The translations under genes and the position numbers were made by a program. This document shows, one piece after another, positions 10,858 to 19,790 of a DNA stretch of 64,000 nucleotides (within the stretch, counting starts at the first letter, position 1; each line of letters begins with the position of its first letter). Below the pieces are notes generated by a model that was given only the letters and a program-made list of their open reading frames with translations, did no database searches and was not told the origin of the DNA. Source of the DNA: Magnetospirillum sp. XM-1. Lineage in GTDB: Bacteria > Pseudomonadota > Alphaproteobacteria > Rhodospirillales > Magnetospirillaceae. Location of the stretch: the NCBI RefSeq assembly GCF_001511835.1, contig NZ_LN997848.1, positions 558,001 through 622,000 on the forward strand, written 5' to 3'.

Positions 10858-12453
10858 ATGCTGCATTCGCCCATGGCCCGCCGGGGCATGGTGACTTCTC
10901 CCCACCACCTCGCCTCCCAGGCGGGGCTGGCCGTCCTGCGCGAAGGCGGCACCGCCATCGAGGCGGCCATCGCCACCGCCGCGACGCTGGGTGTCGTCTA
11001 TCCCCACATGACGGGGCTGGGCGGCGACGCCTTCTGGCTGATCGCCGAGCCGGGCAAGCCGCCGGTTTCCATCGACGGCTCGGGCGCCGCCGGGGCCAAG
11101 GTGGACATCGAGCTCTATCGCAAGGCCGGCCACAAGCGCATTCCCGCCAGGGGGCCGCTGGCCGCCAATACCGTGGCCGGCGCGGTGTCCAGCTGGCAGC
11201 TGGCGCTCGACGTCTCGGGCCATTGGGGCGGACGGTTGCCGCTACGCCGGCTGTTCGAGGACGCGGTGTTCGCGGCGCGCGAAGGCTTCGCCGTGTCGCG
11301 CCATCAGGCCGCCGCCGCCCAGCGCGGCCTGGCCGATTTGAAGCGCCTGCCCGGCTTCGCCGAAACCTTCCTGGCCAAGCGCAAGGTTCCCGCCGCCGGC
11401 TCGGTGCTGCGCCTGCCGGCCCTGGCCGACACGCTGGAGCGCCTCGCCAATGCCGGCCTCGACGATTTCTATCGCGGCGAGGTGGCGCGTGCCGTCGCCG
11501 CCGGGCTGCAGGCCGCCGGATCGCCCTTGCGCGCCGAGGACATGGCGCGCCATCGCGGCATGCGCCGCCGGCCCCTGTCGCTCAACCTGCCGTGTGGGCA
11601 CCTGTTCAACACCGCGCCGCCCACTCAAGGATTGGCCTCGCTGATCCTGCTGGGCCTGTACCAGCGCCTGGGAATCACCGAGGCCGATGGCTTCGACCAC
11701 ATCCACGGACTGGTGGAATCGGCCAAGCTGGCCTATCGCATCAGGGACGCCCACGTCACCGATCCGGCGCGCATGTCCATCCACGCCACCACCTATCTGG
11801 AGGATGGCATCCTCGACCGCATGGCCTGGGAGATCGACAAGACCAAGGCCAGCCCGCAGCCCGGCGCGGGCCGGGAGGGTGACACCGTGTGGCTGGGGGT
11901 GATCGACGGCCAGGGCCGCGCCGTCAGCTTCATCCAGAGCCTGTACCACGCCTTCGGCTCCGGCGTGGTGCTGCCCGAGATCGGCGTGGTCTGGCAGAAC
12001 CGGGGCTGCTCGTTCAGCCTGGACCCCGACCATCGCAACGCGCTGGAACCCCGGCGGCGTCCGTTCCATACCCTGTCGCCCGGACTGGCGCGCCTGAAGG
12101 ACGGCCGCACCCTGGTCTATGGCACCATGGGCGGCGATTCCCAGCCGCTGGTCCAGGCCGAGATATTCACCCGCGTGGCGCTGTACGGTCAGGGCCTGCA
12201 GCAGGCGGTGTCGGCGCCGCGCTGGTGTCTGGCCCGCTCGCTGGACGGCGAACCGCCGCCCGCCGGCATCCAGGTGGAAGGGCGCATCCCCGCCGAAGTG
12301 CGGGGGCAGCTGGCCGAAGCCGGGCACCATGTCCATGTGGTGGAAGAGTGGGATTCGCTGCTGGGGCACGCCGGGGCGCTGATGCGGCGGCCCGACGGAC
12401 TCATCGAGGGAGCCGCCGATCCCCGCGCCGACGGCGTCGTGGCGGCATTTTAA
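10858..12453 (+). CDS. gamma-glutamyltransferase family protein
   Basis: A 531-residue Ntn-hydrolase. The N-terminus MVTSPHHLASQAGLAVLREGG and GLGGDAFWLI is typical. Self-cleavage should occur before the Thr of GDTVWLGVID, making the small subunit; the later GTMGGDSQP matches the glycine-rich substrate loop. No signal peptide is seen, so it is probably cytoplasmic and may act on gamma-glutamyl or acyl amides other than glutathione. ATG at 10858 follows AAAGGA. Confidence 0.88.
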   Translation: MLHSPMARRGMVTSPHHLASQAGLAVLREGGTAIEAAIATAATLGVVYPHMTGLGGDAFWLIAEPGKPPVSIDGSGAAGAKVDIELYRKAGHKRIPARGPLAANTVAGAVSSWQLALDVSGHWGGRLPLRRLFEDAVFAAREGFAVSRHQAAAAQRGLADLKRLPGFAETFLAKRKVPAAGSVLRLPALADTLERLANAGLDDFYRGEVARAVAAGLQAAGSPLRAEDMARHRGMRRRPLSLNLPCGHLFNTAPPTQGLASLILLGLYQRLGITEADGFDHIHGLVESAKLAYRIRDAHVTDPARMSIHATTYLEDGILDRMAWEIDKTKASPQPGAGREGDTVWLGVIDGQGRAVSFIQSLYHAFGSGVVLPEIGVVWQNRGCSFSLDPDHRNALEPRRRPFHTLSPGLARLKDGRTLVYGTMGGDSQPLVQAEIFTRVALYGQGLQQAVSAPRWCLARSLDGEPPPAGIQVEGRIPAEVRGQLAEAGHHVHVVEEWDSLLGHAGALMRRPDGLIEGAADPRADGVVAAF

Positions 12454-12472
12454 ACGAGAGGATCAGGATTCC

Positions 12473-12694
12473 ATGGGCACCATTGTTTTAAGGCACGTCG
12501 CCGAGGATAAGGTGGGCGATCGCGATGTCGTCGATACCGGCGCCGCCATGATCGGTATGGGCGGCGATAATGTTCACTGTGGCGTCTGCGGTCGTGAGAT
12601 GATGCACGACGTGCCCATCCGGAGCATGAAGGTCAACCTGCTCTATCGCTGTACCGGGTGCGATTCCATCAACGAACTGCCCCCTGACGCCTAG
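12473..12694 (+). CDS. small zinc-ribbon protein, unknown function
   Basis: 73 residues with two Cys pairs, HCGVCGREM and YRCTGCDSIN, forming a probable zinc ribbon. The ribosome site GAGAGGATCAGG precedes ATG at 12473. It lies 19 bp after the gamma-glutamyltransferase gene and 16 bp before a GST gene, so the three probably form a transcript. No function can be assigned. Confidence 0.75.
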   Translation: MGTIVLRHVAEDKVGDRDVVDTGAAMIGMGGDNVHCGVCGREMMHDVPIRSMKVNLLYRCTGCDSINELPPDA

Positions 12695-12710
12695 ACCGAG
12701 GAGTCGTTCC

Positions 12711-13316
12711 ATGAAGCTCTACTACAAGGCGGGCGCCTGCTCGCTGGCGTCGCACATCGCCCTGGAAGAGGCCGGCATCCCTTATGCCCTCGAGGCGGTC
12801 GATCTGGTCGCCAAGAAGACGGAGACGGGCGGCGACTTCCTGGCCATCAATCCCAAGGGCTACATTCCGGCCCTGGTGATCGACGACGGCGCGGTGCTGA
12901 CCGAGGGTGTCGCCATCTTGCTGCGCATCGCCGCCATGGCGCCCGAAAAGGGGCTGGCCCCGGCGGTGGGCACCCAGGACTACATGAAGCTGGTGGAATG
13001 GCTGGTGTTCATCGCCACCGAACTGCACAAGCCGGCCGGCACCCAGTTCAACCCGGCCATGCCCGAGGACGGCAAGACGGTGCTGAAGACCATCCTGGGC
13101 CGCCGCCTGGATTACCTGGACAAGGCGCTGGGCAAGGGCCCCTTCCTGATGGGCGAGCGCATCACCGTGGCGGATTTCTACCTGTTCACCGTGATGACCT
13201 GGCTGCCGCGCCTGAAGATCGACACCGCCGCCTGGCCCCATGTGGTCGCCCATTTCGAGCGCATCAAGTCCCGCCCCGCCACCCAGGCGGCGCTCAAGGC
13301 CGAGGGCTTGGCCTGA
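12711..13316 (+). CDS. glutathione S-transferase, beta class
   Basis: 201 residues. The N-terminal thioredoxin-like domain begins MKLYYKAGACSLASHIALEEAG, with the beta-class Cys at residue 10, and contains NPKGYIPALV, the cis-Pro loop that binds glutathione. The C-terminal helical domain has GERITVADFYLFTVMTW, the family's N-capping/hydrophobic staple. It probably conjugates or reduces electrophiles in the cytoplasm. The neighbouring gamma-glutamyltransferase suggests thiol metabolism, but this is only context. Confidence 0.92.
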   Translation: MKLYYKAGACSLASHIALEEAGIPYALEAVDLVAKKTETGGDFLAINPKGYIPALVIDDGAVLTEGVAILLRIAAMAPEKGLAPAVGTQDYMKLVEWLVFIATELHKPAGTQFNPAMPEDGKTVLKTILGRRLDYLDKALGKGPFLMGERITVADFYLFTVMTWLPRLKIDTAAWPHVVAHFERIKSRPATQAALKAEGLA

Positions 13317-13329
13317 GGCTCGATTATAC

Positions 13330-13445
13330 GGGGCTCCCGCCCCGTACCCCGGTTGGAGGCGATGCCTCCAAGCCACCCTTTGATTTATCAATCAGAAAGG
13401 GGGTTTGGGGCATCGCCCCAAATGGGTTCGGGCGATAGCCCGATC
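13330..13445. repeat. dispersed multi-hairpin repeat, family C, copy 1
   Basis: Consecutive palindromes GGGGCTCCCGCCCC, TGGAGGCGATGCCTCCA, TTTGGGGCATCGCCCCAAA and CGGGCGATAGCCCG, with a spacer between the second and third. The same order and nearly the same sequence recur at 32442-32553 inside the phage-like block. It sits between two convergent genes. Confidence 0.85.
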
Positions 13446-14286
13446 ATGCCCCGCCAAACCCCGCCAGCGCCCGCACCTCTTCCGGTGTCTGTCCCGCCTT
13501 GCGCAGGGAGCGCAGCGTCAGCGACCGGTCGCGCTTGGCGTAGCGCCGCCCGTGTTCGTCGGTGAGCAGGCGGTGGTGGGCGTAATCGGGGACGGGCAGG
13601 CCCAGCAGGGCCTGCAGCAGGCGGTGGACATGGGTGGCGTCGAACAGGTCCTCGCCCCGCGTCACCAGGGTGACGCCCTGCAGCGCGTCGTCCACCGTCA
13701 CCGCCAGATGGTAGCTGGCCGGAGTGTCCTTGCGGGCCAGCACCACGTCGCCAAACATCTCGGGCCGGGCGGCCTGTTCGCCCCGTTCGCGGTCGTGCCA
13801 GCGCAAGGGGCCGGTTTGCCCGGCCGCCGCACTCATGTGGAGACGCAGCGCGAAGGGCTGGCCGGACTCCGCCCGCTCGGCCCGCTCGGACGCCGACAGA
13901 TGGCGGCAATGGCCGGGATAGAGCGGCCCGTCGGGGCCATGGGGGGCATGGCCGGCGCCGTCGACCTCGCGGGCGATCTCCTTCCTGGTGCAAAAGCAGG
14001 GATAGAGCAGACCCATGGAGTCCAGCCGGTCCAGGGCGGCGCGGTAATCGTCGAAATGCCCGGACTGGATGCGGACCGGCCTTTCCCAGTCCAGGCCCAG
14101 CCAGGCGAGGTCCTCGAAGATTCCTTGGGTGAATTCCGGGCGGCAGCGGGTGCGGTCGATGTCCTCGATGCGCAGCAGGAAGCGCCCTTGGGCCTTCCTC
14201 GCCTCGGCGAAGGCGAACAGGGCGGAATGGACGTGGCCCAGGTGCAGTTCCCCGGTGGGACTGGGAGCGAAGCGGGTAATGGTCAC
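13444..14286 (-). CDS. gluQ: glutamyl-Q tRNA(Asp) synthetase
   Basis: A 280-residue truncated GluRS paralogue that attaches glutamate to queuosine-34 of tRNA(Asp). It has the class I HIGH-like motif in RFAPSPTGELHLGHVHSA, the zinc ligands CFC and YPGHC near the middle, and a KMSKS-like AKRDRSLTL. It lacks the anticodon-binding domain, as expected. A GTG start at 14286 is used because the next upstream ATG adds 21 residues with no family match; no clear ribosome site is visible. Confidence 0.92.
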   Translation of the reverse strand: MTITRFAPSPTGELHLGHVHSALFAFAEARKAQGRFLLRIEDIDRTRCRPEFTQGIFEDLAWLGLDWERPVRIQSGHFDDYRAALDRLDSMGLLYPCFCTRKEIAREVDGAGHAPHGPDGPLYPGHCRHLSASERAERAESGQPFALRLHMSAAAGQTGPLRWHDRERGEQAARPEMFGDVVLARKDTPASYHLAVTVDDALQGVTLVTRGEDLFDATHVHRLLQALLGLPVPDYAHHRLLTDEHGRRYAKRDRSLTLRSLRKAGQTPEEVRALAGFGGA

Positions 14287-14364
14287 AATATGTCGCGAGC
14301 TTTGGCAGGACAGATGGCACGAACCATACCATAATGCCGCCGATTCCATTCGTCAGGAGCCGTC

Positions 14365-15039
14365 ATGTCCAGCCCCGCCCCCGTCAAACTGTCCGGCCCC
14401 TCGGTGGAGCCCGCTTCGGGCGGTCCCGCCGCCCAGCTGGTGATTCTGCTGCATGGGGTGGGGGTGGACGGCTCGGACCTGATCGAGCTGGCGCCGTTCT
14501 TCGCCTCCATCCTGCCCGACGCCGCCTTCGTGGCCCCCGACGCGCCCTTCGCCTTCGACATGGCCCCCTTCGGCCGCCAGTGGTTCAGCCTGGCCGACCG
14601 CTCCATCCCCGCCATCTCGGCCGGGGTGCGGGCCACCGCCCCCATTCTCGACGCCTATATCGACGAGCAGATCGCCCTGTGGGGGGTGCAGCCCGCCGAC
14701 GTGGCGCTGATCGGCTTCAGCCAGGGCACCATGATGGCGCTGCACGTGGCCTTGCGCCGCGCCGCCGCGCCGGCGGCCGTCATCGGCTTTTCCGGCGCCC
14801 TGGTCGATCCCGACACCCTGCCCAAGGAGATCACCGCCCGTCCCCGCACCCTGCTGATCCACGGCGCCGCCGACGAGGTGGTCAACCCCAATTGCCTGGA
14901 GGCCGCCGAGCAGGCGCTGGCCGCCGTGGGCGTGCCGGTGCTGACCGAACTGCGCCCCGGCCTCGGCCACGGCATCGACGGCCCCGGCGCCGAGATGGCC
15001 ATGGGCTTCCTGGGCCAGGTATTCGGCATTTCCGGCTGA
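14365..15039 (+). CDS. phospholipase/carboxylesterase family alpha/beta hydrolase
   Basis: 224 residues. The fold shows LVILLHGVGVDG (oxyanion loop), the nucleophile elbow GFSQGTMMA, LLIHGAADEVVNP with the catalytic Asp, and a late His in GLGHGIDGPG. This is the short carboxylesterase/lysophospholipase family without signal peptide, so it is probably a cytoplasmic esterase of broad specificity. It is divergent from gluQ. Confidence 0.9.
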   Translation: MSSPAPVKLSGPSVEPASGGPAAQLVILLHGVGVDGSDLIELAPFFASILPDAAFVAPDAPFAFDMAPFGRQWFSLADRSIPAISAGVRATAPILDAYIDEQIALWGVQPADVALIGFSQGTMMALHVALRRAAAPAAVIGFSGALVDPDTLPKEITARPRTLLIHGAADEVVNPNCLEAAEQALAAVGVPVLTELRPGLGHGIDGPGAEMAMGFLGQVFGISG

Positions 15040-15139
15040 TCCTTCCACACCGTCACTCAACCATCACGAAGAGGGGTATGGAACAACAATAGGGAATACT
15101 ATATTTTGTGAATGTCTTCCCTTGGAAAGGGAGAGGGGT

Positions 15140-15700
15140 TTGGTCGCATTCGACAGCCATCCTGCCCTGGTGCTGAACGCCGACTTCCGGCCGCTCAGCT
15201 ACTTTCCCCTGTCCCTGTGGTCCTGGCAGGACGCAATCAAGGCGGTGGTTTCCGATCGCGTGGCGGTGGTCTCCGAATACGACCGCGTCATCCACTCGCC
15301 CAGCCAGTCCCTGCGCCTGCCCAGCGTCATCGCGCTCAAAGAGTTCATCCCGACGGCGCGCAAGCCCGCCTTCACCCGCTTCAACGTTTTCCTGCGAGAC
15401 CGGTTTTCCTGCCAGTATTGCGGTGAGTGGTTCCCCACCCACGACCTGACCTTCGACCATGTGCTGCCGCGCTCAAAGGGTGGGCGGACCACCTGGGACA
15501 ACGTGGTCACCGCCTGCGCGCCGTGCAACCTGATGAAGGGCGACCGCCTGCTGTTCGAGGTGGGCATGGGGCTGCTCAGCCGCCCCGGCCAGCCCTCGAT
15601 CTGGCAGCTGCAGGAAAACGGCCGGGCCTTTCCGCCCAATTACCTGCACGAAAGCTGGCGCGACTTCCTGTACTGGGACAGCGAGCTGGAGCCGTTTTAG
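15140..15700 (+). CDS. HNH endonuclease
   Basis: About 186 residues. The C-terminal half has a zinc-bound HNH (beta-beta-alpha-metal) domain: CQYCG, then LTFDHVLPRSKGG, then NVVTACAPCNLMKGD. The N-terminal part (HPALVLNADFRPLSYFPLSLW) is conserved in stand-alone alphaproteobacterial HNH proteins. The start is uncertain: TTG at 15140 lies after GGGAGAGGG, and TTG at 15122 would add six residues. No methylase or other restriction partner is adjacent. Confidence 0.88.
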   Translation: MVAFDSHPALVLNADFRPLSYFPLSLWSWQDAIKAVVSDRVAVVSEYDRVIHSPSQSLRLPSVIALKEFIPTARKPAFTRFNVFLRDRFSCQYCGEWFPTHDLTFDHVLPRSKGGRTTWDNVVTACAPCNLMKGDRLLFEVGMGLLSRPGQPSIWQLQENGRAFPPNYLHESWRDFLYWDSELEPF

Positions 15701-15727
15701 AGTTCGGGTGGAAGCTCATTCTCCGCC

Positions 15728-15790
15728 GTCATTGCCGGGCTTGACCCGGCAATCCATGGACCCTCGGGTCAAGCCCGAGGGTGACGATGA
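15728..15790. repeat. dispersed palindrome, family A, tandem pair
   Basis: Two units: ATTGCCGGGCTTGACCCGG and, after TCCATGGAC, CCTCGGGTCAAGCCCGAGG. They match the elements at 4010-4038 and 25467-25565. Confidence 0.75.
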
Positions 15791-15796
15791 GAAATA

Positions 15797-16819
15797 TCAC
15801 GGCACCGAGAACTGCCAGCCGAACCAGCGCCAGCGCCCTTCCAGGGCGGGCACGGTGCAGTTGAGGCGGGTCCGGCCCGAGGGCAGGGGCTTGGACATGC
15901 GCACCTCGACGCGTGGCCCCAGGCGCTCCACCTTGAGCTGCCCCTGGTGCGAGGCGAAGCACGACAGCCCGTCGATGCCCGGCACGTCCTCGGCCAGGGT
16001 GAAGCCGAAGGCGGGGGGATTGGCCTTGATGGCGGGGTCTTCCGGGGTGATGTCCACCGCCGGCAGGGGCAGCGAGCGCACCGACAGGCGGAAGCGTTGC
16101 AGATCGCCATAGGCCGAGCTTTGGGCGAAGCGGGGCAGGAAGAAGGGGTCGCCCTTGATCCAGGCCGCCCCCGAATGCTGGCCGAAGGCGGCGGCGAAGC
16201 CCGAACGGCGCAGGATGTCCTCGGCCTCGGCGCTGGCCTCGCCCCAGGGCCAGGCGAACAGCTCGGTCCCCTTGCCCAGTTCCTTGTCCAGGCGGGCGCC
16301 GGCGCGGGCCAGGTCGGCGGCGATCTGTTCCGGGCTGGCCTTGGACAGGCGCAGCCGCGCCGCGCCCTGGGTGCCGACCGTCAACCCGGCGGCGGTCAGT
16401 TCGCGCAACTGGCCCCAGCTCATCACCTCGGGGCCGCCGCGATCCATCTCGTCGGTGGCGAGGAACAGGGTGACGGGAAAGCCCGCCTTTTTCAGCAGCG
16501 GCCAGGCGCGGGCGTAGAATCCGGCGGACGCGTCGTCGACGGTGATGGCCACCGCCTTGTCGGGCAGCGCCCGGCCGGCGCGCAGCGCCGAGACGATCTC
16601 GGCCAGCGGTAAAACCGCAAAGCCGCCGTTCTTCAGCTCGGCCACATGGGTGGCCAGAAGCTCGGTGGTGGTGTTGAGGGCGGGGACCCTGTCGTCGTCG
16701 AAGCGGTGATAGACCAGCACCACGGCGGACTCGCCGGCCCACGCGGCCGAGCCGCAGGCCGGCAGGCCCACGACCGCCGCCAGCCAGAGCAGCAGCGCCA
16801 AGACAACAGACTGTTTCAC
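15797..16819 (-). CDS. polysaccharide deacetylase family protein
   Basis: 340 residues. A signal peptide ([29 protein letters not shown]) points to export. The NodB-homology domain contains VVLVYHRF and [14 protein letters not shown], the metal/catalytic Asp motif, and [10 protein letters not shown], corresponding to the family's FAYPFG motif. It probably removes acetyl groups from an envelope polysaccharide. GTG at 16819 is chosen because AGGGGGC precedes it; the frame continues upstream without family similarity. It is divergent from the RutE-like gene. Confidence 0.85.
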   Translation of the reverse strand: MKQSVVLALLLWLAAVVGLPACGSAAWAGESAVVLVYHRFDDDRVPALNTTTELLATHVAELKNGGFAVLPLAEIVSALRAGRALPDKAVAITVDDASAGFYARAWPLLKKAGFPVTLFLATDEMDRGGPEVMSWGQLRELTAAGLTVGTQGAARLRLSKASPEQIAADLARAGARLDKELGKGTELFAWPWGEASAEAEDILRRSGFAAAFGQHSGAAWIKGDPFFLPRFAQSSAYGDLQRFRLSVRSLPLPAVDITPEDPAIKANPPAFGFTLAEDVPGIDGLSCFASHQGQLKVERLGPRVEVRMSKPLPSGRTRLNCTVPALEGRWRWFGWQFSVP

Positions 16820-16907
16820 GATCGCCCCCTGTCGGGCGCCGCCCGAGGCGCCTACATTGTCGATGTTTGCCCCATTCGCGGGTGAAAATTCAAGAGGAGA
16901 GGCGGGG

Positions 16908-17498
16908 ATGACCGGCATTATCGACGAAACGGCCCGGCAGATTCTGTTCGGCGCCGCGCGCACCCACTCGAAATTCCAGGCGAAGCCGGTGGCCGAGGAC
17001 CTGCTGCGCCAGGCCTGGGATCTGGCCCGCATGGGCCCCACCAGCGTCAATTGCCAGCCGGCCCGCATCGTCTTCGTGCGTTCGGCCGAGGCCAAGGAGC
17101 GCCTGAAACCCGCCCTGGCGCCGGGCAACCTGGACAAGACCATGGCGGCGCCGGTCACCGCCATCATCGGCCACGACATGGAATTCTACGAGAAGCTGCC
17201 CACCCTGTTCCCCCATGCCGACGCCCGCGTGTGGTTCGTCGGCAACGAGGCGATGATCCAGTCCACGGCGTTCAGGAACGGCACCTTGCAAGGCGCCTAT
17301 TTCATCCTGGCGCTGCGCGGCCTGGGCCTGGATTGCGGCCCCATGAGCGGCTTCGACAACGCCAAGGTGGACGCGGCCTTCTTCGCCGGCACTCCGATCC
17401 GCTCCAACTTCCTGGTCAATATCGGCTACGGCGATCCCGCCGGGCTGTACCCCCGGGGCCCGCGCCTGGACTTCGCCGAGGCCTGCCGGGTGGAGTAG
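16908..17498 (+). CDS. nitroreductase family protein, RutE-like (malonic semialdehyde reductase)
   Basis: A 196-residue FMN-dependent nitroreductase-fold protein. The segments [34 protein letters not shown] and [10 protein letters not shown] match the RutE/YdfG-like reductase group, which reduces malonic semialdehyde to 3-hydroxypropionate in pyrimidine breakdown. No other rut gene is adjacent, so a general detoxifying reductase role is equally possible. ATG at 16908 follows GGAGAGGCGGGG. Confidence 0.87.
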   Translation: MTGIIDETARQILFGAARTHSKFQAKPVAEDLLRQAWDLARMGPTSVNCQPARIVFVRSAEAKERLKPALAPGNLDKTMAAPVTAIIGHDMEFYEKLPTLFPHADARVWFVGNEAMIQSTAFRNGTLQGAYFILALRGLGLDCGPMSGFDNAKVDAAFFAGTPIRSNFLVNIGYGDPAGLYPRGPRLDFAEACRVE

Positions 17499-17510
17499 CG
17501 CCGGGGAATG

Positions 17511-17587
17511 GGCCACAGATGAACACAGGTGAACACAGATAGGGATTTATCTCCTTTTACCTGTGTTTATCTGTGTTCATCTGTGGC
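17511..17587. repeat. dispersed inverted repeat, family B (CCACAGATGAACACAG), copy 1
   Basis: GGCCACAGATGAACACAG on the left is mirrored by CTGTGTTCATCTGTGGCC on the right, with internal iterations of GTGAACACAGAT and CTGTGTTTAT. A second copy lies at 20650-20737. Units with this AACACAGAT core are scattered between genes in many proteobacteria. Confidence 0.85.
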
Positions 17588-17618
17588 CAAAATTCTATCT
17601 TTTCTCCAAAGCCCCGTA

Positions 17619-18404
17619 TCAGCCGCCGAACACCTTCTTCAGCAGGTCGGTGGAGCGGCTGGCCGGGTTGGTGCGGATGGCCGCTTCCTCCTGGCCGAGA
17701 TACTTGAAGATGCCCGAAAGGGCGTAGTCGAGCACGTGGTCGGTGAGCATGGACGGCCCGGCCTTCAGGGCGTCGCCGACCATGGGCAGCCCCTGGGCGG
17801 CGCCGGCCATGCTGGAATAGGACTGCACCGCGCCCGATTGCGAGACGGTGCCGTCCACCACCGGGCGCATGGCGGTGCGCAGATCGGGGGTCATGGTGCG
17901 CTTGAAATACTGGGTGGCGGCGTCCTGGGGGCCGTTCAGGATGCCGCGCGCGTCGTCGAGCGTCATCTTCTGCACCGCGTCCCAGAAGATCTGCTTGGCC
18001 TTGGGCGTGGCGGCCTCGGCGGCGCGGTTGAGCTTCAGTTCCAGGTCGTCGACCATCTGCGACTTGCCGGCCAGGGCAAGGCCCTGCTTCACCGTCGCCA
18101 GCTTGTCGGGCAGGGGGATATGAACCGAGGGGTCGCCGTTGAAGCCGTCGGCGCGGCCCAGCCGCCCGGTGACCTTGTCGGCGGCGACGCGCAGCGCCTC
18201 CTTGAGGCCCGAACCGATCTCCGAAGCCGACAGCGACGAGCCGGCCGAGCCGCCGCCCGCCGACGAGGTCCCCGCCCGCTGTTCCAGTTCCTGCTTGATC
18301 ATGCCCTTGCCCAGGTCCATCAGGCTGCCCTGGGCCAGGGCGGGAGAGGCGCACAGCAGCACGGCCGCGGCGCAAAGGCACGCGGTCTTGGGTGACAGGA
18401 TCAT
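17619..18404 (-). CDS. DUF4197 domain-containing exported protein
   Basis: 261 residues with a Sec signal peptide ending in CASPALAQ, an Ala/Gly/Ser linker, then the DUF4197 domain: GLKEALRVAADKVTGRLG, an all-helical core, and FKYLGQEEAAIRTNP near the end. Function is unknown across the family; a periplasmic location is inferred. The start is 2 bp after the stop of the phosphatase-like gene, so both are one transcript. Confidence 0.87.
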   Translation of the reverse strand: MILSPKTACLCAAAVLLCASPALAQGSLMDLGKGMIKQELEQRAGTSSAGGGSAGSSLSASEIGSGLKEALRVAADKVTGRLGRADGFNGDPSVHIPLPDKLATVKQGLALAGKSQMVDDLELKLNRAAEAATPKAKQIFWDAVQKMTLDDARGILNGPQDAATQYFKRTMTPDLRTAMRPVVDGTVSQSGAVQSYSSMAGAAQGLPMVGDALKAGPSMLTDHVLDYALSGIFKYLGQEEAAIRTNPASRSTDLLKKVFGG

Positions 18405-18406
18405 GA

Positions 18407-19240
18407 TCAGGCCTCCAGGATTTGCAGGATGCCGGCGTCGGCGCCGAAGCAGGCGGCGGTGAGCGTGCCGCCGTGGCCCGAACCGGAATCCAGGGTGACG
18501 GTGAAGGGACCGTAAACCACGCCGCCATTGCGGCGGTCGGCGCCGCGCACCACCAGCTTGAAGCCGGAATAGGGCTCGTCCATGCCCGCGAACAGGCTGG
18601 ACCCCCACCAGAAGGTGTCCACCTGGGCGGAGAGCGGCCGGGTGGGATCGAGACCGGCATGGGTGAACAGCAAGGTGTTGTCGTCGGTGAAGGCGGCGTG
18701 CTTCAGCACGCTCATCAGCGTGGTGTGGCCGTCGTGATTGCGCATGGTCTGGCGCAACTGGCTGGTCCAGCGGGTCAGCGCCAGGATGCCGTCCCGGATG
18801 GCGTTGCCGCCTTCGTCGACCGTGCCGCCATAGGCGGCGACGGTCGGCGCGATGCCGTGGTCGACCATCCAGCGCAGCACCTCGGCGGGATTGGGGGCGA
18901 ACTGCAATTGCAGCAGCTTCTGCCACATCTCTTCCTGGGTGCCGCGCAGATAGACCACATCGTCGACCTCGACCCCGGGGCGGGCGATGAAGGCGCGGCG
19001 GAAGGTCAGCAATTCGTCGATGGTCTGCAGCACAGGCGCGCCGCATCCCAGGTAATCGCCGAGATAGACCAGCTGGTCGCCCGGCTGTAATTCCTGGGCC
19101 AGACGGGCATGCAGGGCGCACAGCCGCGCGTGTTCGCCCCGAATGGCGGCGACGGCCCAGATACGGCCGCCGCCCCGCAGGGTGGCGAAGACGTTGGAAT
19201 CAGCCAGAGTCGTGGATGGCCGGTCGGCTTCGACGTTCAT
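18407..19240 (-). CDS. PPP-type metallophosphoesterase-fold protein, metal ligands lost
   Basis: 277 residues. The order of motifs matches bacterial PPP serine/threonine phosphatases but key residues differ. The first DxHG motif reads AVAAIRGEHARL, the GDxxDRG motif reads YLGDYLGCGAP, and the GNHE motif reads YLRGTQEEMW. The later FTHAGLDPTRPLSAQ segment is well conserved. The substitutions remove most metal ligands and the phosphate-binding Arg, so it is probably a catalytically inactive relative with a binding role. It is followed within 2 bp by the DUF4197 gene. ATG at 19240 is used rather than a start 21 bp upstream. Confidence 0.75.
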   Translation of the reverse strand: MNVEADRPSTTLADSNVFATLRGGGRIWAVAAIRGEHARLCALHARLAQELQPGDQLVYLGDYLGCGAPVLQTIDELLTFRRAFIARPGVEVDDVVYLRGTQEEMWQKLLQLQFAPNPAEVLRWMVDHGIAPTVAAYGGTVDEGGNAIRDGILALTRWTSQLRQTMRNHDGHTTLMSVLKHAAFTDDNTLLFTHAGLDPTRPLSAQVDTFWWGSSLFAGMDEPYSGFKLVVRGADRRNGGVVYGPFTVTLDSGSGHGGTLTAACFGADAGILQILEA

Positions 19241-19295
19241 AAATCCGCTCGGGTTTTGCAACCGGACGACATGGTCGCAGCCGCCGAGCCAAACA

Positions 19296-19790
19296 TCAAG
19301 CCGCTTCGAGCAGGCCCTGGAGCTTCTCGGTCGCCGCCTGGGTGTCGATGCGCTCCACCGCCGCCAGTTCCGAGGCCAGGCGCTCCAGCGCGGCTTCGTA
19401 GATCTGCCGCTCGGAATAGGACTGGTCGGGCTGGTTGGCGTTGCGGTGCAGGTCGCGGACCACCTCGGCGATGGAGACGGGATCGCCGGAATTGATCTTG
19501 GCCTCGTATTCCTGGGCGCGGCGGCTCCACATGGTGCGCTTGACCTTGGCGCGGCCCTTCAGCGTGGACAGCGCGGTGTCCATGACCGAGCGCGACGACA
19601 GCTTGCGCAGGCCCGACTTCTGGGCCTTGGTCACCGGGACGCGCAGCGTCATGCGGTCGCGGTCGAAGGTGATGACGAACAGCTGCAGCTTCATGCCGCC
19701 GATTTCCTGGGTCTCGACGGCCACCACCTGGCCCACGCCGTGAGTGGGGTAGACCACATAGTCGCCCTGGGAGAAAGAAACGATCGTCAT
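19296..19790 (-). CDS. carD: CarD family transcriptional regulator
   Basis: 164 residues. The N-terminal RNA-polymerase-interaction domain (Tudor-like) shows GDYVVYPTHGVGQVV and the C-terminal helical domain carries KRTMWSRRAQEYEAKINSGDP, the segment with the conserved Trp that contacts promoter DNA at the bubble edge. CarD stabilises open complexes at rRNA and other promoters. ATG at 19790 fits the family N-terminus and follows GAGGGAA. Confidence 0.93.
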   Translation of the reverse strand: MTIVSFSQGDYVVYPTHGVGQVVAVETQEIGGMKLQLFVITFDRDRMTLRVPVTKAQKSGLRKLSSRSVMDTALSTLKGRAKVKRTMWSRRAQEYEAKINSGDPVSIAEVVRDLHRNANQPDQSYSERQIYEAALERLASELAAVERIDTQAATEKLQGLLEAA

